A stretch of 64,000 nucleotides of DNA. Origin: Symsagittifera roscoffensis (taxonomy: Eukaryota > Xenacoelomorpha > Acoela > Convolutidae). The notes under the pieces are model-generated. The model had not been told where the DNA came from. It saw only the letters and a list, made by a program, of their open reading frames with translations, and searched no databases. The position numbers and the translations under genes are program-made. Every line of letters begins with the position of its first letter. Positions within the stretch are counted from its first letter, which is position 1. The DNA is taken from contig NC_087065.1 in NCBI RefSeq assembly GCF_963678635.1, positions 57,376,754-57,440,753 on the forward strand, given 5' to 3'. Positions 11,301-21,952 of the stretch are shown in pieces.

Positions 11301-12935
11301 GATGGGGGTCACGTCGCTACCAAAGGTACCAAAACTGGTTCAAACATTAGATCCAAAGGAAGGCTACGTTCTGCACTACCTTACATTAAAACTCTACATA
11401 GAACTAGGCTTAAGAGTTACCAAATTGATTAAGGTCTTAAAATTTCGTCAAGGTAGATGGATGGAGCCCTTTGTCGATTTAAACACTCAATTGAGAATGT
11501 CAAAGCGCAACAAATTTGAAGAGAACTTTTACAAGCTCATCGTAAATTCAGCATTCGGTAAAACTATGGAATCAAAACTAGGACGCAAAAAACTAGAAAT
11601 TATTAGAAATGAAAGAGAATTGCTTCAAAAAACAGCTTTGAGCACGATGAAAAGCTTCCAGATAATCGACGAGGAAGTTGCTACTGTTTGTTTTGCTGTA
11701 ACGAGTATTTTGTGGGACAAACCCATGATAATTGGTGCAAGCATTTCGGATTTGTCGAAAAGATTCATGTTTTACTGTCATTATCGGCAAATGAAAGCAA
11801 GCATGAACCTTGAACTGCTATACAGTGACACAGATTCGTTTATTTATAAGACGTATACGCAGATCTGCAAAAACTGACCGATAGTTTCGATTTTTCCAAC
11901 TACCCAAGTGATCATTTCTTATTCAGCAATGTGAATAAGAAGGTTGTATTGAAATTTAAGGACGAGGCGGCGGGGAAAACTCATTGCAGAATTCATCGCG
12001 TTGAAACCAAAGCTCTACTCGTTGAAGTATGCAGGTTAGTATTGAAAAAAAGCACCTCTCCAAGCCCCCTCCATTTCTTTACATTAAGGGTTCCCTTCAT
12101 TGGGGTTTTGGATCTTGTTGGGACCAAATTAATAACTTTTGTTGATCCCTGTCAATTTAATTAGACATAACTAGCCCTGATCGGCTCTGATTCTTTATTT
12201 AAAAACTTAAACTGAAGAACCATTCATCATTTAAAATGTTTTAAACAAATACTCACCACAAACGCACTTTTGTAACTTTTGACGTGAACAAATTTAAAAT
12301 TTTGACATGGAATGATTTTTTGATAATGACACGATTTGGAATTTTTATGATTTGGAATGAATTAAGATATTTAAACTTTTTGGAATTGAAAAAATTGGAA
12401 TGTTATTAGATATTGAGTCTCCAAAATATTCAAATTTGGGAACCGTTTTTGAACTGGGCTTGCGAATTTTTATGGGCTTACAAAGCTAAAATATGTTTAT
12501 GGGCTAATCTTTGTTCTTCATTTAGATTCAACTAGCAAAAGGAGTGCAAAAGGAGTAGTACAACACTCCCAGCAGCAACTTACACACCAGAGGTTCAGGG
12601 AAACATTACTGAGTGGAAAAACCCTTCGTATATACAACTACTCAATAAAATCAAAAGCCCATACCAACATAACCATAGCGCAGAACCGAATTGCCCTTTC
12701 ACCCTTCGATAGTAAGCGGTTCTTACTATTCGACGGGATAGCTACATTGCCCTTTGGACACAGGTCTACAGAAGAAAATGTGTTCTTCGAGGCCATTGCG
12801 GAAGAGCTTCAAGAAGAAAGCGCAGCTTACAGTTCAAGAGACCCTCAGCCTATCAATAACCCATTCATTCTTACAGAAGCGTCTGTTCGTTCTAGTCAGA
12901 AAAAAAGGAGAAAATTTGATAAAACTGATAAATAA
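8314..12935 (+). pseudogene. POLB: Maverick protein-primed DNA polymerase B, three exons, inactivated
   Basis: Model: exons 8314-9374, 9474-12034 and 12526-12935, with introns 9375-9473 (99 nt, GTGAGC...ATTAG, phase 2) and 12035-12525 (GTTAGT...TTTAG). The N-terminus has C2H2 fingers (C46/C49/H62/H67 and C75/C78/H91/H96; a first finger has lost its second Cys). An HNH-like finger (CWICETEF, LDHCHYTNKF, AHNECN) lies near 10095-10200, with Exo II (HNLSNYDLHF) after it and Exo III (YLATDVLLL) in the next part. Polymerase motifs are A (DANNLYGG, 11050), B (KLIVNSAFGKTME, near 11533) and C (YSDTDSF, 11821). The last exon gives the family's C-terminal IALSPFDSKRF...DGIATLPFGH. Damage: in-frame TAA at 10456-10458, a frameshift near 11850 just after motif C, a one-base insertion near 11975, and Exo I reading YFDLSS where D-x-E is expected. 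AATAAA (12931-12936) overlaps the stop. Confidence 0.85.
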
Positions 12936-13417
12936 AATTTTTCACTTGAAAATGTCGGCTAAATTGCCTTGTCACTTGGAATTACGGCTGTACATTTGTA
13001 AATATAAAACATTCAACAAACATTGTCTTAAGTTAAATAGACCGGCGCAAAAGAGACTGGTAATTGCAACTTACCCTTGAAGCAGGAGCGAAGGATTGCG
13101 TATTTAGTTTCCCAAAGTAAGCTAATAGTAAGGCTAAAAGAATCAAAATGGTGCAAGTCGAAAATAAGGGAGACTTAAAAATAAGTTCGAAAATAAAATA
13201 AGAAAGAGAAACGAACAATAATTACCAAAAAATTTTAAAAGGAAATATGAATGGTACTTTATGTAAACTCATATTTTTTATGAACGAAAAGGTTTAGCTT
13301 TTAGATAAAAATAAGCGAGAAAACCGCAGCCGGATATACCCATACTTATTTAGTGGTGAGAAAGTTTGGAAGGGATTAAATTTAACCACCGCGCGAAAAT
13401 AAATACCAAAGTATTTT

Positions 13418-13575
13418 GTCTGTCGGGTGTCCTAAGAGAGGGGTCCTTTTATTTCGGGCAGGGTACTTTGGGGTCTTTAAAAAAGATGGGTCCTTTTGGA
13501 TCCTACTTTTGGTAGGACCCCAAAGACCCCTACCGTCGAAAAGACCCCCCCCCCCCTAAGGACACACGGCGGATT
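13418..13575. repeat. Imperfect foldback (hairpin) element of about 158 bp
   Basis: The left part (GGGTGTCCTAAGAGAGGGGT... through ...CTTTGGGGTCT) is an imperfect reverse complement of the right part (GACCCCAAAGACCCC... through ...CCCCTAAGGACACAC), so the segment can fold into arms of about 60-65 bp. The right arm has a run of 13 C. No protein is encoded. A small non-autonomous foldback transposon is possible; target-site duplications were not identified. Confidence 0.55.
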
Positions 13576-13860
13576 ACAATACTACTAACTGGGTTGACCA
13601 ACAAATTTTTAAAACCTTTGTTCAAAACTTCTTGCAAATGCTGAAATTTGAAAAAAAAAATTTATATTTGATGTATAAAAAAATTGTCAAAAATTGCAAT
13701 ATGAAAAATGAAACACTTTTTCGGAAAAAACCATCCAAGCAACTTTTTAATCCTTAGTTTGAGAAACATTGAGAACATTTACGACATATTAAAACTAAGA
13801 GCGTGCAAAATTGAGACATGATTCTTCGATCCTGAAAGCAGTCAAAAAGAGTAATTCATT

Positions 13861-14800
13861 GTTCCGACTTTCAAAGAAAGTGACGGAATATTGGGTTTTT
13901 TATCCTGACGAATTTCGAATTTATAAGTAGTCATTTTTTACTGAGTTTTTAAAATCATCCATTAAACTTTTTGTCGTCTGGATTTTATATTTTCACAAAA
14001 GTATGTTTCATCTGTGATACTTTTTTCTTAAGTTATGGGGGTTAAAGACAGCCAGAAGACCAATTTGGGATATTAATGCGCAAATTATTTCGTGCTATTA
14101 ACGCTTAAGATGCACTTTAATCCCTGTTAGAAATGGTTTCAAATTAGTTGAAGCAGGCTTTGTGTCATAACTGCTATGTTAGTGGCAGCGAAATCTGTAT
14201 CTTGTACTTTTTATGGAGTGTGGGGGAAGATTTAACAAATGAAAAGTTTTGTAATTTTTTATTTTAAAAAAGTCATCAATATTATCTGAGCTAAAACTGC
14301 TCCTTACTTTTTTAAAAGTCAGCCCGAACCTTTAAGTTTTTCTACTGAACTGATACGTTGTTCCGACTATCGAAGAAAGGGACGGAATATTTTTATTGAT
14401 CAACAAAAAAAAAGTGTTTTTTGAGCTCAAAATTAAATTTTTGATTCAATTGTGGTTATTGTTTGGAAAGCTGTGAGGAATTAAAGAATTAAAGATTGAC
14501 AATTGACCAATTTGGGACAATTAACTTTTTTTATGGCTACTTTTTTTGGCTATTAACGCGTAAACGGAGATTCATTCTATCATTGAAATCATTTTATAAT
14601 CGAAGCGTGAGATTTCGTCTTTATAGTTCTCTAATATATGTGAAACGTGCAGCTTTGTAACTTACACAGGGGGTGGGGGGTAATTTAAATTTTTTTTAGT
14701 ATATATGTATATATTTCTATTTATGGAAATTTCATCAAATTTTTTAAGACAACTACTTTTTCATAAGCCTTAAAACGCAGTCGGAACATCCAGGGTTTCA
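13861..14800. repeat. Old, diverged tandem duplication of about 450-500 bp
   Basis: A 32-base match with three differences (GTTCCGACTWTCRAAGAAAG and on) occurs at 13861 and 14360. GACCAATTTGGGA occurs at 14058 and 14505, and a 'gctattaacgc' block follows each. The offsets of 499 and 447 bp indicate two collinear copies separated by indels. Confidence 0.5.
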
Positions 14801-16334
14801 GCCTGATTCGCGCAGTTGTGTTGTTTCAACCATTTGTTCCTATCATTAGCGCTTCTTTTTTTGTTTTCCACGTGTCGAGAAAAATCCATTGCACTTTTTT
14901 TTACTTTTTGACATGTGGCCTAGTTCCGGGCGAATAAAGTGAGCGAGCAGACTTTTTGGTTTATCAATCAAAAACATTTAACACAAAAACATATCGTAAT
15001 GGAGGAAATGATATATCATACTATAGCCCTTTCAATCTTGATTCGAACAACTTCAAAAAAGTTTCCAAAAATTTTACCAGTATTGAGAAAAAATCATTTA
15101 AATTTTTTTGAGTTTTGATCTGATTGCAAGCGACTAAGGCAAGCAAGCGGGCAAGCTGAAGAGCAAAAAGCCATGAAGTTTTTGTAAAATTGTTGTTTGG
15201 ATTAAAAATTTTAAACATTCAAAATAATTTCTAAAAAATTGATAGAAAAATTTGCAGGTTTTCCAGATTGAAATTTTATTTGTTTTTAGTCGTTTTTTGG
15301 GCAAAAACCACTGCCCAATTTGCCTATTCTACTTTGACTGTCAAAAATATTCAAATTTTGTGTTTTTTCCATCCAGATGTTTCCAATACACCACGCTCAA
15401 AAGCAACATTAACTTAAGAAGAAAAAAATCTGAAACAACCATTTTTGCACTTTTTAGGAATATGGTTGGAACTGTCTATGCTGCTTGCACATTAACCGGC
15501 TTTCTTTATTTCCATAGTTTAAATTGCACTTTCAATTTCGTTCTGAAAGATTTCTTTGCTTTTCATTGACTTTTTGTTGCTTCGTAAGTGATTAAGGTTC
15601 AAAAAAGATGTTTTTCGCTTCAAACTATTATTTTAAATTTGAAAGCCAGTTGAAGTGTTTTGCAATCACGTGGAAATTTTTTAACAATGGCGAAAACTAA
15701 ATTCAATTAGAAAAGCTTCCCTGATGTTACCGAAGTCATAACTTTTAATTTGGCCTATTTGCGAACAACAATGACCGCAAAAAAGTGAAATGATGTGTGT
15801 TTTTGTGAATCCTGCTCGATTTGAAAAAAGTCTGGATTTGATTAATTTTAATGCCAACGAAAGAGTATTTTACAAATAGATCCTCTAAATACTTAACTGA
15901 TACTTTTTATCAATTTTTTGTCATTGCGTTATTTTAATGCATTTTTGTTTTGAAAACAATCACCGGCAACAAACATTTTTACTGTTGCGCTGCTGCCGCG
16001 CTGATCATCTACGATTCTCAAACTTAAGGTAATTATTTTGTCCATTTCTTAAGTAGAAACTGAAGCTTTCAACAAAATTCCAGAAAGTTCCAGAAAGTCT
16101 GTCATTTTTTAAATATTTTTTTTGGATTTATAGCAGTAATCAAACCTCGGATTTTATACGACCATTTGAAAAATGTAGAGGAACTTACGTTTTTTTTCTT
16201 AGTTTTTTCTTTATTTTTTTTTATTATCCACGCAAATTGAGGTACCACAATTTATCATCGAGATATTTCATAATAATCACTTCAAAACTTCATTCAAACG
16301 ACTTTGTACAATTTGGAAAAATTTTTTTTGAATT

Positions 16335-17235
16335 TTTTTGATTCGAGCGAATAAGATGAGCGAAAAGGCCTTTTTTGTGTCTCAAACAGAAGCATTTACG
16401 ACAAAAAATTATCAAAACTGTCTGTGCTTTCAAAAATTGGACTTTGCTCACTAATTGTTTCACTAATTAGTTAAGTGAAAAGACTTAAAAAAATTGAGAT
16501 AAACATTTTTCCCGAGGAGATAACATTTTTCTGACCAAATATTTTGATGTCGCACATACCAATATTGCAACCGGTTCTTTCATTAGAACTTTTCGTCTCA
16601 ATTTTGATTGTAAAAAAGGTATGAAAATTCAAAAAGTTTCTAAAAATTTGTCAAAAGTTCTAAAAAACTATCAAAAGGCAAAAGGATTTCCAATTCCATA
16701 GTTTTTTTTGCAAACAGCAAGTTGTGGCGGCTTCAGCCGAGAAGAATCCCAAAACCAGGTTTCTCGATTGAAACAACTTGAGAAACGGCACGGTAGAATC
16801 AAAAGATTCCAAAAAATATCAAATTTTCAAAACTTCGACTTGTTTGAATACCATAACTTGTTTTTTGAGCAAACTGCACATATTCAGTTACAAGCGTAGA
16901 CTGTCAACCACCGGTTGTTTCGATTAAACCTATAAAAAAGAATTAGGTAAGATAGCAAATGTCGCTTGAGCAAATGAGTTTCCCACAAACCCTTTTTTTG
17001 AGTTGAACCTTGAATCTCAGATATAGCAGGGTAGTTTTCGAGAATAGTCGAAAAGTTTAAGAAAACGGTTGGAAAATCAAAAATTTTACATTTCCGTGAG
17101 CGATAATTTTTGGTGTAAAAAACTTTGTGAGAGGCTGATAGTGCAGAGAAGCTTCCCACTACCCGTTATCTCCATTGAACTCACAATAGCAGATATGAGA
17201 GGTTAGGTTTCGATAAAAAAAACACAAAACGGTCA
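16335..17235 (+). repeat. AT-rich repeat family R, copy 1
   Basis: Contains the blocks 'gatgagcgaaaaggcc', 'ttcagttacaagcgtagac', 'gcaaatgtcgcttgagcaaa' and 'cagatatgagaggttaggtt' in this order. The same order recurs at 17925-18395 (partial) and 26317-27185. No coding capacity was found and the family was not identified. Confidence 0.7.
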
Positions 17236-17479
17236 AAAATAAAAAAAATTGACAAATCTGAGGGCTATAAGTTGTGTTGAAAATTCGAGTGTAGCCGCTC
17301 ATGGAGAAAGCTGTTTCAACAGTTTTTTTTGTCGATAGCAAAAATTCAGATTTGAGAGGGGTAATTTTCGAGAAAACGAAAAATTCAAAAATATCGGTCA
17401 ATTGTTCCCCAACAGATTTTTCTGGAGGCTATAGACAGAGTAGTCAAGTAAAACAAGACTTTAGGGGAGTAAGAAGTAG

Positions 17480-17735
17480 ATGTTGAGGCTAAAGTGGGGG
17501 GGGGGGTGGGAGACCCCCATGTTTTAAGATAGGGAAAAGAACATCCGGTCTCCCAGTTATGTATTAACATTGGGTTTAGAGTCTAAAATGTATTAGGATA
17601 GGAAATACCAAGGGTGAGGTTTCATGGTTTTTAATGGTAAAAGAATTGTCAGAAAAACGAATTTTTATTGTTTTTTTGTGCGGTAATATCTAGTTATTCC
17701 GCAGAAATCTGCGCGCACGTTATCTACTTCGAAAA
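17480..17735 (+). repeat. Repeat S, copy 1 (left edge of the first array unit)
   Basis: Begins 'tgttgaggctaaag' with a G-run and runs through 'ccatgttttaagataggg' to 'ctgcgcgcacgttatcta'. It is closely matched at 21953-22190, marking the start of the second array unit. Copy 2 diverges right after 'cgttatcta'. Confidence 0.75.
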
Positions 17736-17924
17736 AATTAATTCTTAATTACTTGTTGATGGTGGAATGAACGTCTTTTAATTATTTTTTTGGTACATGG
17801 TAAGTCAATGGTAAGAGTTTTTGAGCAAAAATTTAGATTTGTTTTTAAAAAAAAACTGAAATTTTTATAAAAAATCTCCAAAACACGATGAGTTTTTTTA
17901 TAACTCGAGACTTATCAAGTAATT

Positions 17925-18395
17925 TAACTTAATAAACGGCACGGTAGTTTTCGCGTAGAGCCAAAAGATTCCAAAAACTGTCAAAGTTTCAATACTTTGA
18001 CTTGTTTGAAAACCAAAACTTGTTTTTTCAACAATTTGAACATATTCAGTTACAAGCGTAGAGTGTCAACCACCTGTTGTTTCGATTAAACCTATAAAGT
18101 AGAATTAGGCAAGATAGCAAATGTCGCTTGAGCAAATGAGTTTCCCACAAAACTTTTGTTTTGAATTGAACTTCGAATCTCGGATATAGCAAGGTAGTTT
18201 TCGAGAATAGTCAAAAAGTTAAAGAAAACGATCGGAAAATCAAAACTTTAACATTTCCGTGGGCGATAGTTTTTGGTGTAAAAATTTGTGAGAGGCTGAT
18301 AGTGCAGAAAAGCTTCCCACTACCCGTAATCTTTATTGAACTCACAATAGCAGATATGAGAGGTTAGGTTTCGAGAAAAAACAACAAAAAAAACT
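17925..18395 (+). repeat. Repeat family R, copy 2 (partial)
   Basis: Repeats the 3' half of copy 1, from 'aaacggcacggtag' through the 'gcaaatgtcgcttgagcaaa' block to 'cagatatgagaggttaggtt', at about 1.15 kb spacing. Confidence 0.7.
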
Positions 18396-19360
18396 CACCT
18401 GAAGCTATGCTGAAACCTACTGAAACTTCAAAAAAATTTCAAGTTTTTGGAAAAAATTGCAAAAGTTCAAAGTTTTTTAAAAAAATTGCAAAAATTTTAG
18501 CTTTTTGGAAGGAGTTGCAGAAAATTCGGGGATCGGTTGTATTTTTTGGTATTGGAATCATGTTGGACAATCATACAAAACTTTGAATAAAAATATGCAT
18601 TTTTCCACAATTTTCTCTCAAAATACTGAAATCTGATAGGCTTCACCCAAATTCGAGCTCAGAAGCAGGTTTTCTAGTTCTGAAGATCAGAGTTAAAGCT
18701 CATAGTGACTTCAAACCTAGAGAAACTTCGAACAAAAAAGAAAAAATTTGAAAAAAGTGCGAAAATTTAAAGTTTTTAGCAAAAATTTGCAGAAGTATCA
18801 AAGTTTTGGCTAATTTTTCTCTTGCTTCAGATCTAAATGAAAAAAATCTTACTTCAAATTCTAATTTAAAAATTTTAAAAAATCTAATTTAAAAATTACG
18901 CCGAAGTTGTACTTTAAAAAAATCTAATTTAAAAATTACGTCGAAGTTGTACTTTAATGTTGAGACAATGATACAAATTTTTGAAAAAAAGGGTATGGAT
19001 TTTTTCATAATTCTCTTTCAAAATATTGAAATGCGATAAAGTTTACCATAATTTGAGCCAAAACGCGGGTTATATCAGGCTCTGAACACTCAAAGGAAAG
19101 CTCATATTAGCTGAATCAATATTGAAACTTCCAATGTTTTGGGAAAATATTGAAATGAAACGTAATTTTTGAGAAAGTAAAGTACAAATTAATCAAATCT
19201 ATTAAAAAAAACTTCTCTTTTCAACATTTTGTTAGTATAATTAACTGGTTTATCGTCCAGTTCAAGGAAAATTCACCCAATAATCTCACTCCAAATGACC
19301 AATAAGAGCAATATTCATGGAAAGTTCTATATCATATCCAGTGAAAGTTATATATTCACC
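18395..19360 (+). repeat. AT-rich segment T of array unit 1, no gene
   Basis: Starts 'actcacctgaagctatgctg' and is repeated upstream of the macro frame in unit 2 (about 22310-23216) and unit 3 (about 27180-28023). Homology between these units and the Pol-linked macro copy at 47-48 kb seems to begin only at the 'caccatgccagag' that follows, so T is unit-specific upstream DNA and not Pol. Confidence 0.65.
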
Positions 19361-20232
19361 ATGCCAGAGAAAGAAATGGACCTAGAACAGAGCGAGGTAG
19401 AAAGAAGGGAGAACGCAAATCTGAGGAAACTGGAGTGAATGCACAATCTGGAAGCTGACGAGAAGGAGCCGCAAAGTATCCAGCAGCTCTGCAGCGAAGC
19501 ACGTAAAGGCGACGAACCCGTTGTTTGGTTGGACGACGACTGACCGGCCGCTGGACATGCCACCTGACAACTTGAGCCCAGCACCTTCGACGCGGACGTC
19601 GATAAAAAATTTTGTCCGTGGAGTGGGGGTAGGACTTACCCACACCAAAAATTTGATGATAAAGAAGCTCAGGGAGTTGAGAGAGACTAACGGACTGGAC
19701 CTGGATCTGGAAGAAGCCGAGCCTACCATCGATAGAAATTTCAAGACCAAGTTCGAGATACCAAATGAGTACTCAGAGAACATCCTGATCAGGGGCAGTG
19801 ACTTTGTCTTGTTAGATAAGACGGACCAGCGCAAATTGCATAACAGCGGACATGAGTTTAAACTCCAGATTGGAAGACGATTTTAAGAGAGAATACCAGA
19901 ATGTGGAGTTTCTGTTCAGACAGAGACCAGGATTGGGTGAAATGGCTGCACTGCGACCCTCAGTGTCTCAAGTTCCTGGAAAATATCTGTGCTTTCTGGT
20001 GAGAAGAACTAACGAGAGAAACGTGATAGATCCTCAGGATGTGATGTTGGCGTTGACCCGATTAAGGTATTTCCTGGTCGAAAGATGTATAGAAGAGTTT
20101 TCAATGCCGGTCTATGATCCGAACAAGTGTAAATTGAGCCCTAGGGATTTATACGCCATCTTGCACGTGGTCTTTGCAGAGACGGAAATAATGGTATATC
20201 TACACAAGAAGTACTACTTGAGCATCGCCTGA
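19361..20232 (+). pseudogene. Macro-domain reading frame, array unit 1 (broken)
   Basis: Starts at an ATG (MPEKEMDLEQSEVERR) and is stopped by TGA at 19436 where the element B copy has Leu. The frame then moves to 19521-19886 (GVGVGLTHTKNLMIKK, then a segment ending SDFVLLDKTD). An extra base near 19823 shifts it into 19852-20232, an open stretch of 126 codons. That last part reads as a macro domain: DDFKREYQNVEF, KYLCFLVRR, ALTRLRYFLVER, EEFSMPVYDPN, LYAILHVVF, IMVYLHKKYYLSIA. The order strand-helix-strand with 'MPxxx...' and a final strand is like TARG1/OARD1, but the catalytic Lys and the glycine-rich loop with Asp are absent. Confidence 0.7.
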
Positions 20233-20728
20233 GCTTCGGGAGGTCACGAGGGTCTCGATTGAGTGTCTTAAGCTAGGTATAAGGGGGTCACGCGTCAGGA
20301 AAATAGGTTTTGAAAAGATTGGCATGACAATTATAACATGAATTTTCACTACAAACGTTATGGTGCTAAAACATAAGATAAATTTGCATGTCTTTTATAT
20401 CTAATTAAACCATTTTATCTTGAAATTGTTAGGATAATGTTTTAAACTTAGTGAGGGGGAGGTTTAGGTTAGCCACGAGCGAAAAACATACTGGTCTAAA
20501 ACTCAGTTTTATTTTCAGATTGGTTTTGAATCGAAAACACAATACCTCAACTGGATTGAAAAGATGCGATTAACAATAGAAAAAAACCTTCAACAGATTT
20601 TCGCAAATGTTATTTAAGAAAAGTATCTCTTGAGTATTAATCTGGGAAAGTTATTTCTTGAGTTGATCTAGGTAAGGTATTTCTTGAGCAAGGTATTTCG
20701 TGAGAACTCTTGAGAAAGAAGCACGGCA
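20233..20728 (+). promoter_or_regulatory. Macro-to-ORF-X spacer, unit 1
   Basis: 496 nt without coding sequence, strongly conserved between array units and recognisable in element B (46772-47233 reversed). It contains TTTTCAG|A at 20512-20518, matching the nematode 3' splice acceptor, about 210 nt before the ORF-X ATG. It also holds four CTTGAG motifs at 20629, 20657, 20683 and 20709 (26-28 bp spacing) just before that ATG. It could be a subgenomic leader or acceptor region, or part of an LTR. Confidence 0.5.
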
Positions 20729-21219
20729 ATGGCAGATCGTTTCTGGAAGTCGGTGCCGGCAGCATTCAAAAAACCAACACTCGATGAGCTTTACAAGAGC
20801 TTGAGGGATCTTGACTACACGCGGTGATGCTCAATGTGGACGAGAGACTAGCGGTGATGCTCAAAGCCATCTTGCAACTGGAATCGCAAGGAGAGTACGG
20901 GGAATCAGCAAACGAGGCTTTGTTAATGGTGGGTTACACCTTGAATGGGATCTAGAATCAAGAGCAAACCAGTTGGCTATCCTGGAACGTTGACGGAGGC
21001 GTGAGGGGATTCGACCTGGCAAGGAACCCCGGTTTGAGCAACACGACGAAGTATGGCGCAGGAGAATTTCCCCTTGCATCCAGACCACTGGCAGGGACAT
21101 GGACCCAATCTACTGGCAAGACGTCATCAACGAAACGGTCACAACAAACGTAAGAGTCGTATCCAGATCTCAGCAGCCTGAAAAGAGAGTCGGAACGGGC
21201 CCAGAGGGAACGGGATAAA

Positions 21220-21324
21220 GCCAATCTGGATAGGGACCAGGCGATTCTTGATAGGGACCAGGCCAAACTTGAGAGGGACCAAGCAATTCTTGAGCGAGAC
21301 AAGGCGATTCTTGATCGGCATCTG
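21220..21324 (+). repeat. Five tandem 21-bp units coding a heptad coiled coil
   Basis: The units encode ANLDRDQ, AILDRDQ, AKLERDQ, AILERDK and AILDRHL. Unit 3 of the array has about three such units (near 29904-29967) and element B has five (46190-46300, reversed), so the number varies between copies. Confidence 0.8.
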
Positions 21325-21915
21325 CTGAGGGCGGAACGGGAGCAAGAGCAAAGACTGTAAAAAAGCGTGGCAAATTGTGACCAGATAAAATCCGAATTTG
21401 AACTACTGCAGAGGAGACAGCAAGCAGTTGCGAGTGGTAAGGAAAAGGAGAAGACGACGACTGAGCCGTCGACGGCGAGATCAAGACCTGAGTCCAGGAT
21501 GGAAGTAGATGAAGCCCCCACGTCGAGTGGTCGCTTCAATTTGGATCGCGTAGCCCAGGAGAGAAAATTGGAATCGGGTCGGATCAGACCATTGATGGAC
21601 ATTGCACTACCAGGGTAGACGCCCAGTTCAGCCAGTGGCAGTCAGACTGGAGCAGGGACATCACGCCTCAAGTTGTAGGAAAGGTTACAGGCGAGGACTC
21701 CCGAGAGTCCAGCACGTGAAACAGCACCGATTACTTGGAGGGAATATTCTTTGAGGAGTGTTGTGATCTCGAGTTATAAGAAAAACACATTTGGCGCCTA
21801 TCACCGACACATCCGGGAAGATTGGACTGCCGCACATAGCGAGAGGAGGGATGCCTTCAATGAGGCATCTTCGGCTGAATACCTTACACAGCCTGGAATA
21901 CCTGAGGGTACGGTT

Positions 21916-21952
21916 CACTTGATCATTGGGGAAAGCACTTGATCATTGGGGA
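21916..21952 (+). repeat. Direct duplication at the unit 1/unit 2 junction
   Basis: CACTTGATCATTGGGGA occurs at 21916-21932 and 21936-21952, a 20-bp period, exactly where ORF-X is broken and the next unit begins. This fits a microhomology or repair footprint. Confidence 0.8.

Larger units (their letters stand above)
1919..12935 (+). mobile_element. Maverick/Polinton remnant (bounds are the outermost genes)
   Basis: Three hallmark Polinton genes lie together: major capsid protein, adenovirus-like cysteine protease and protein-primed-type DNA polymerase B. Three further small genes sit between protease and polymerase, two of them on the opposite strand. A complete element would also carry a retroviral-type integrase and an FtsK/HerA-like packaging ATPase; neither is visible, so they are lost, in the gap, or left of the window. 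Terminal inverted repeats were not identified, so the true ends are unknown. The polymerase is decayed, so this copy could not replicate by itself. Confidence 0.85.
12936..16334. other. AT-rich DNA without a supportable gene
   Basis: Frames here are short, start at non-ATG codons or run through homopolymers. The stretch holds a foldback sequence (13418-13575) and a diverged tandem repeat (about 13861-14800), both listed separately. Confidence 0.6.
20729..21952 (+). pseudogene. ORF-X 5' fragment, unit 1
   Basis: ATG at 20729 (MADRFWKSVPAAFKKPT) opens a frame that hits TGA at 20824, created by a short insertion resembling the 'gcggtgatgctcaa' found 30 nt downstream. Other frames then continue the conserved N-terminal domain, a coiled coil of five 7-residue repeats (21220-21324), a linker (ARSRPESRMEVDEAPTS) and the first SGNH strand (VHLIIGES, with Glu where other copies have GDS). 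The fragment ends in a 20-bp direct duplication at 21916-21952 and is joined to repeat S of unit 2. Confidence 0.7.

Noticed and set aside
12754-13080. 108-codon frame after the polymerase
   Set aside because: A shadow in another phase of the last polymerase exon, which is identified by the IALSPFDSKRF and FGH motifs.
13547-13560. C-run that could be read as a G-quadruplex or telomere-like repeat
   Set aside because: It is a single homopolymer inside the foldback element, not the TTAGGC repeat of nematode telomeres.
19382-19834. Antisense open frame of 150 codons over the unit 1 macro region, with counterparts of 171 and 177 codons at 23183-23698 and 27972-28505
   Set aside because: They are the complement of a conserved coding region, have Ser/Phe/Leu-biased composition and no motif, and their recurrence follows from duplication of the unit.
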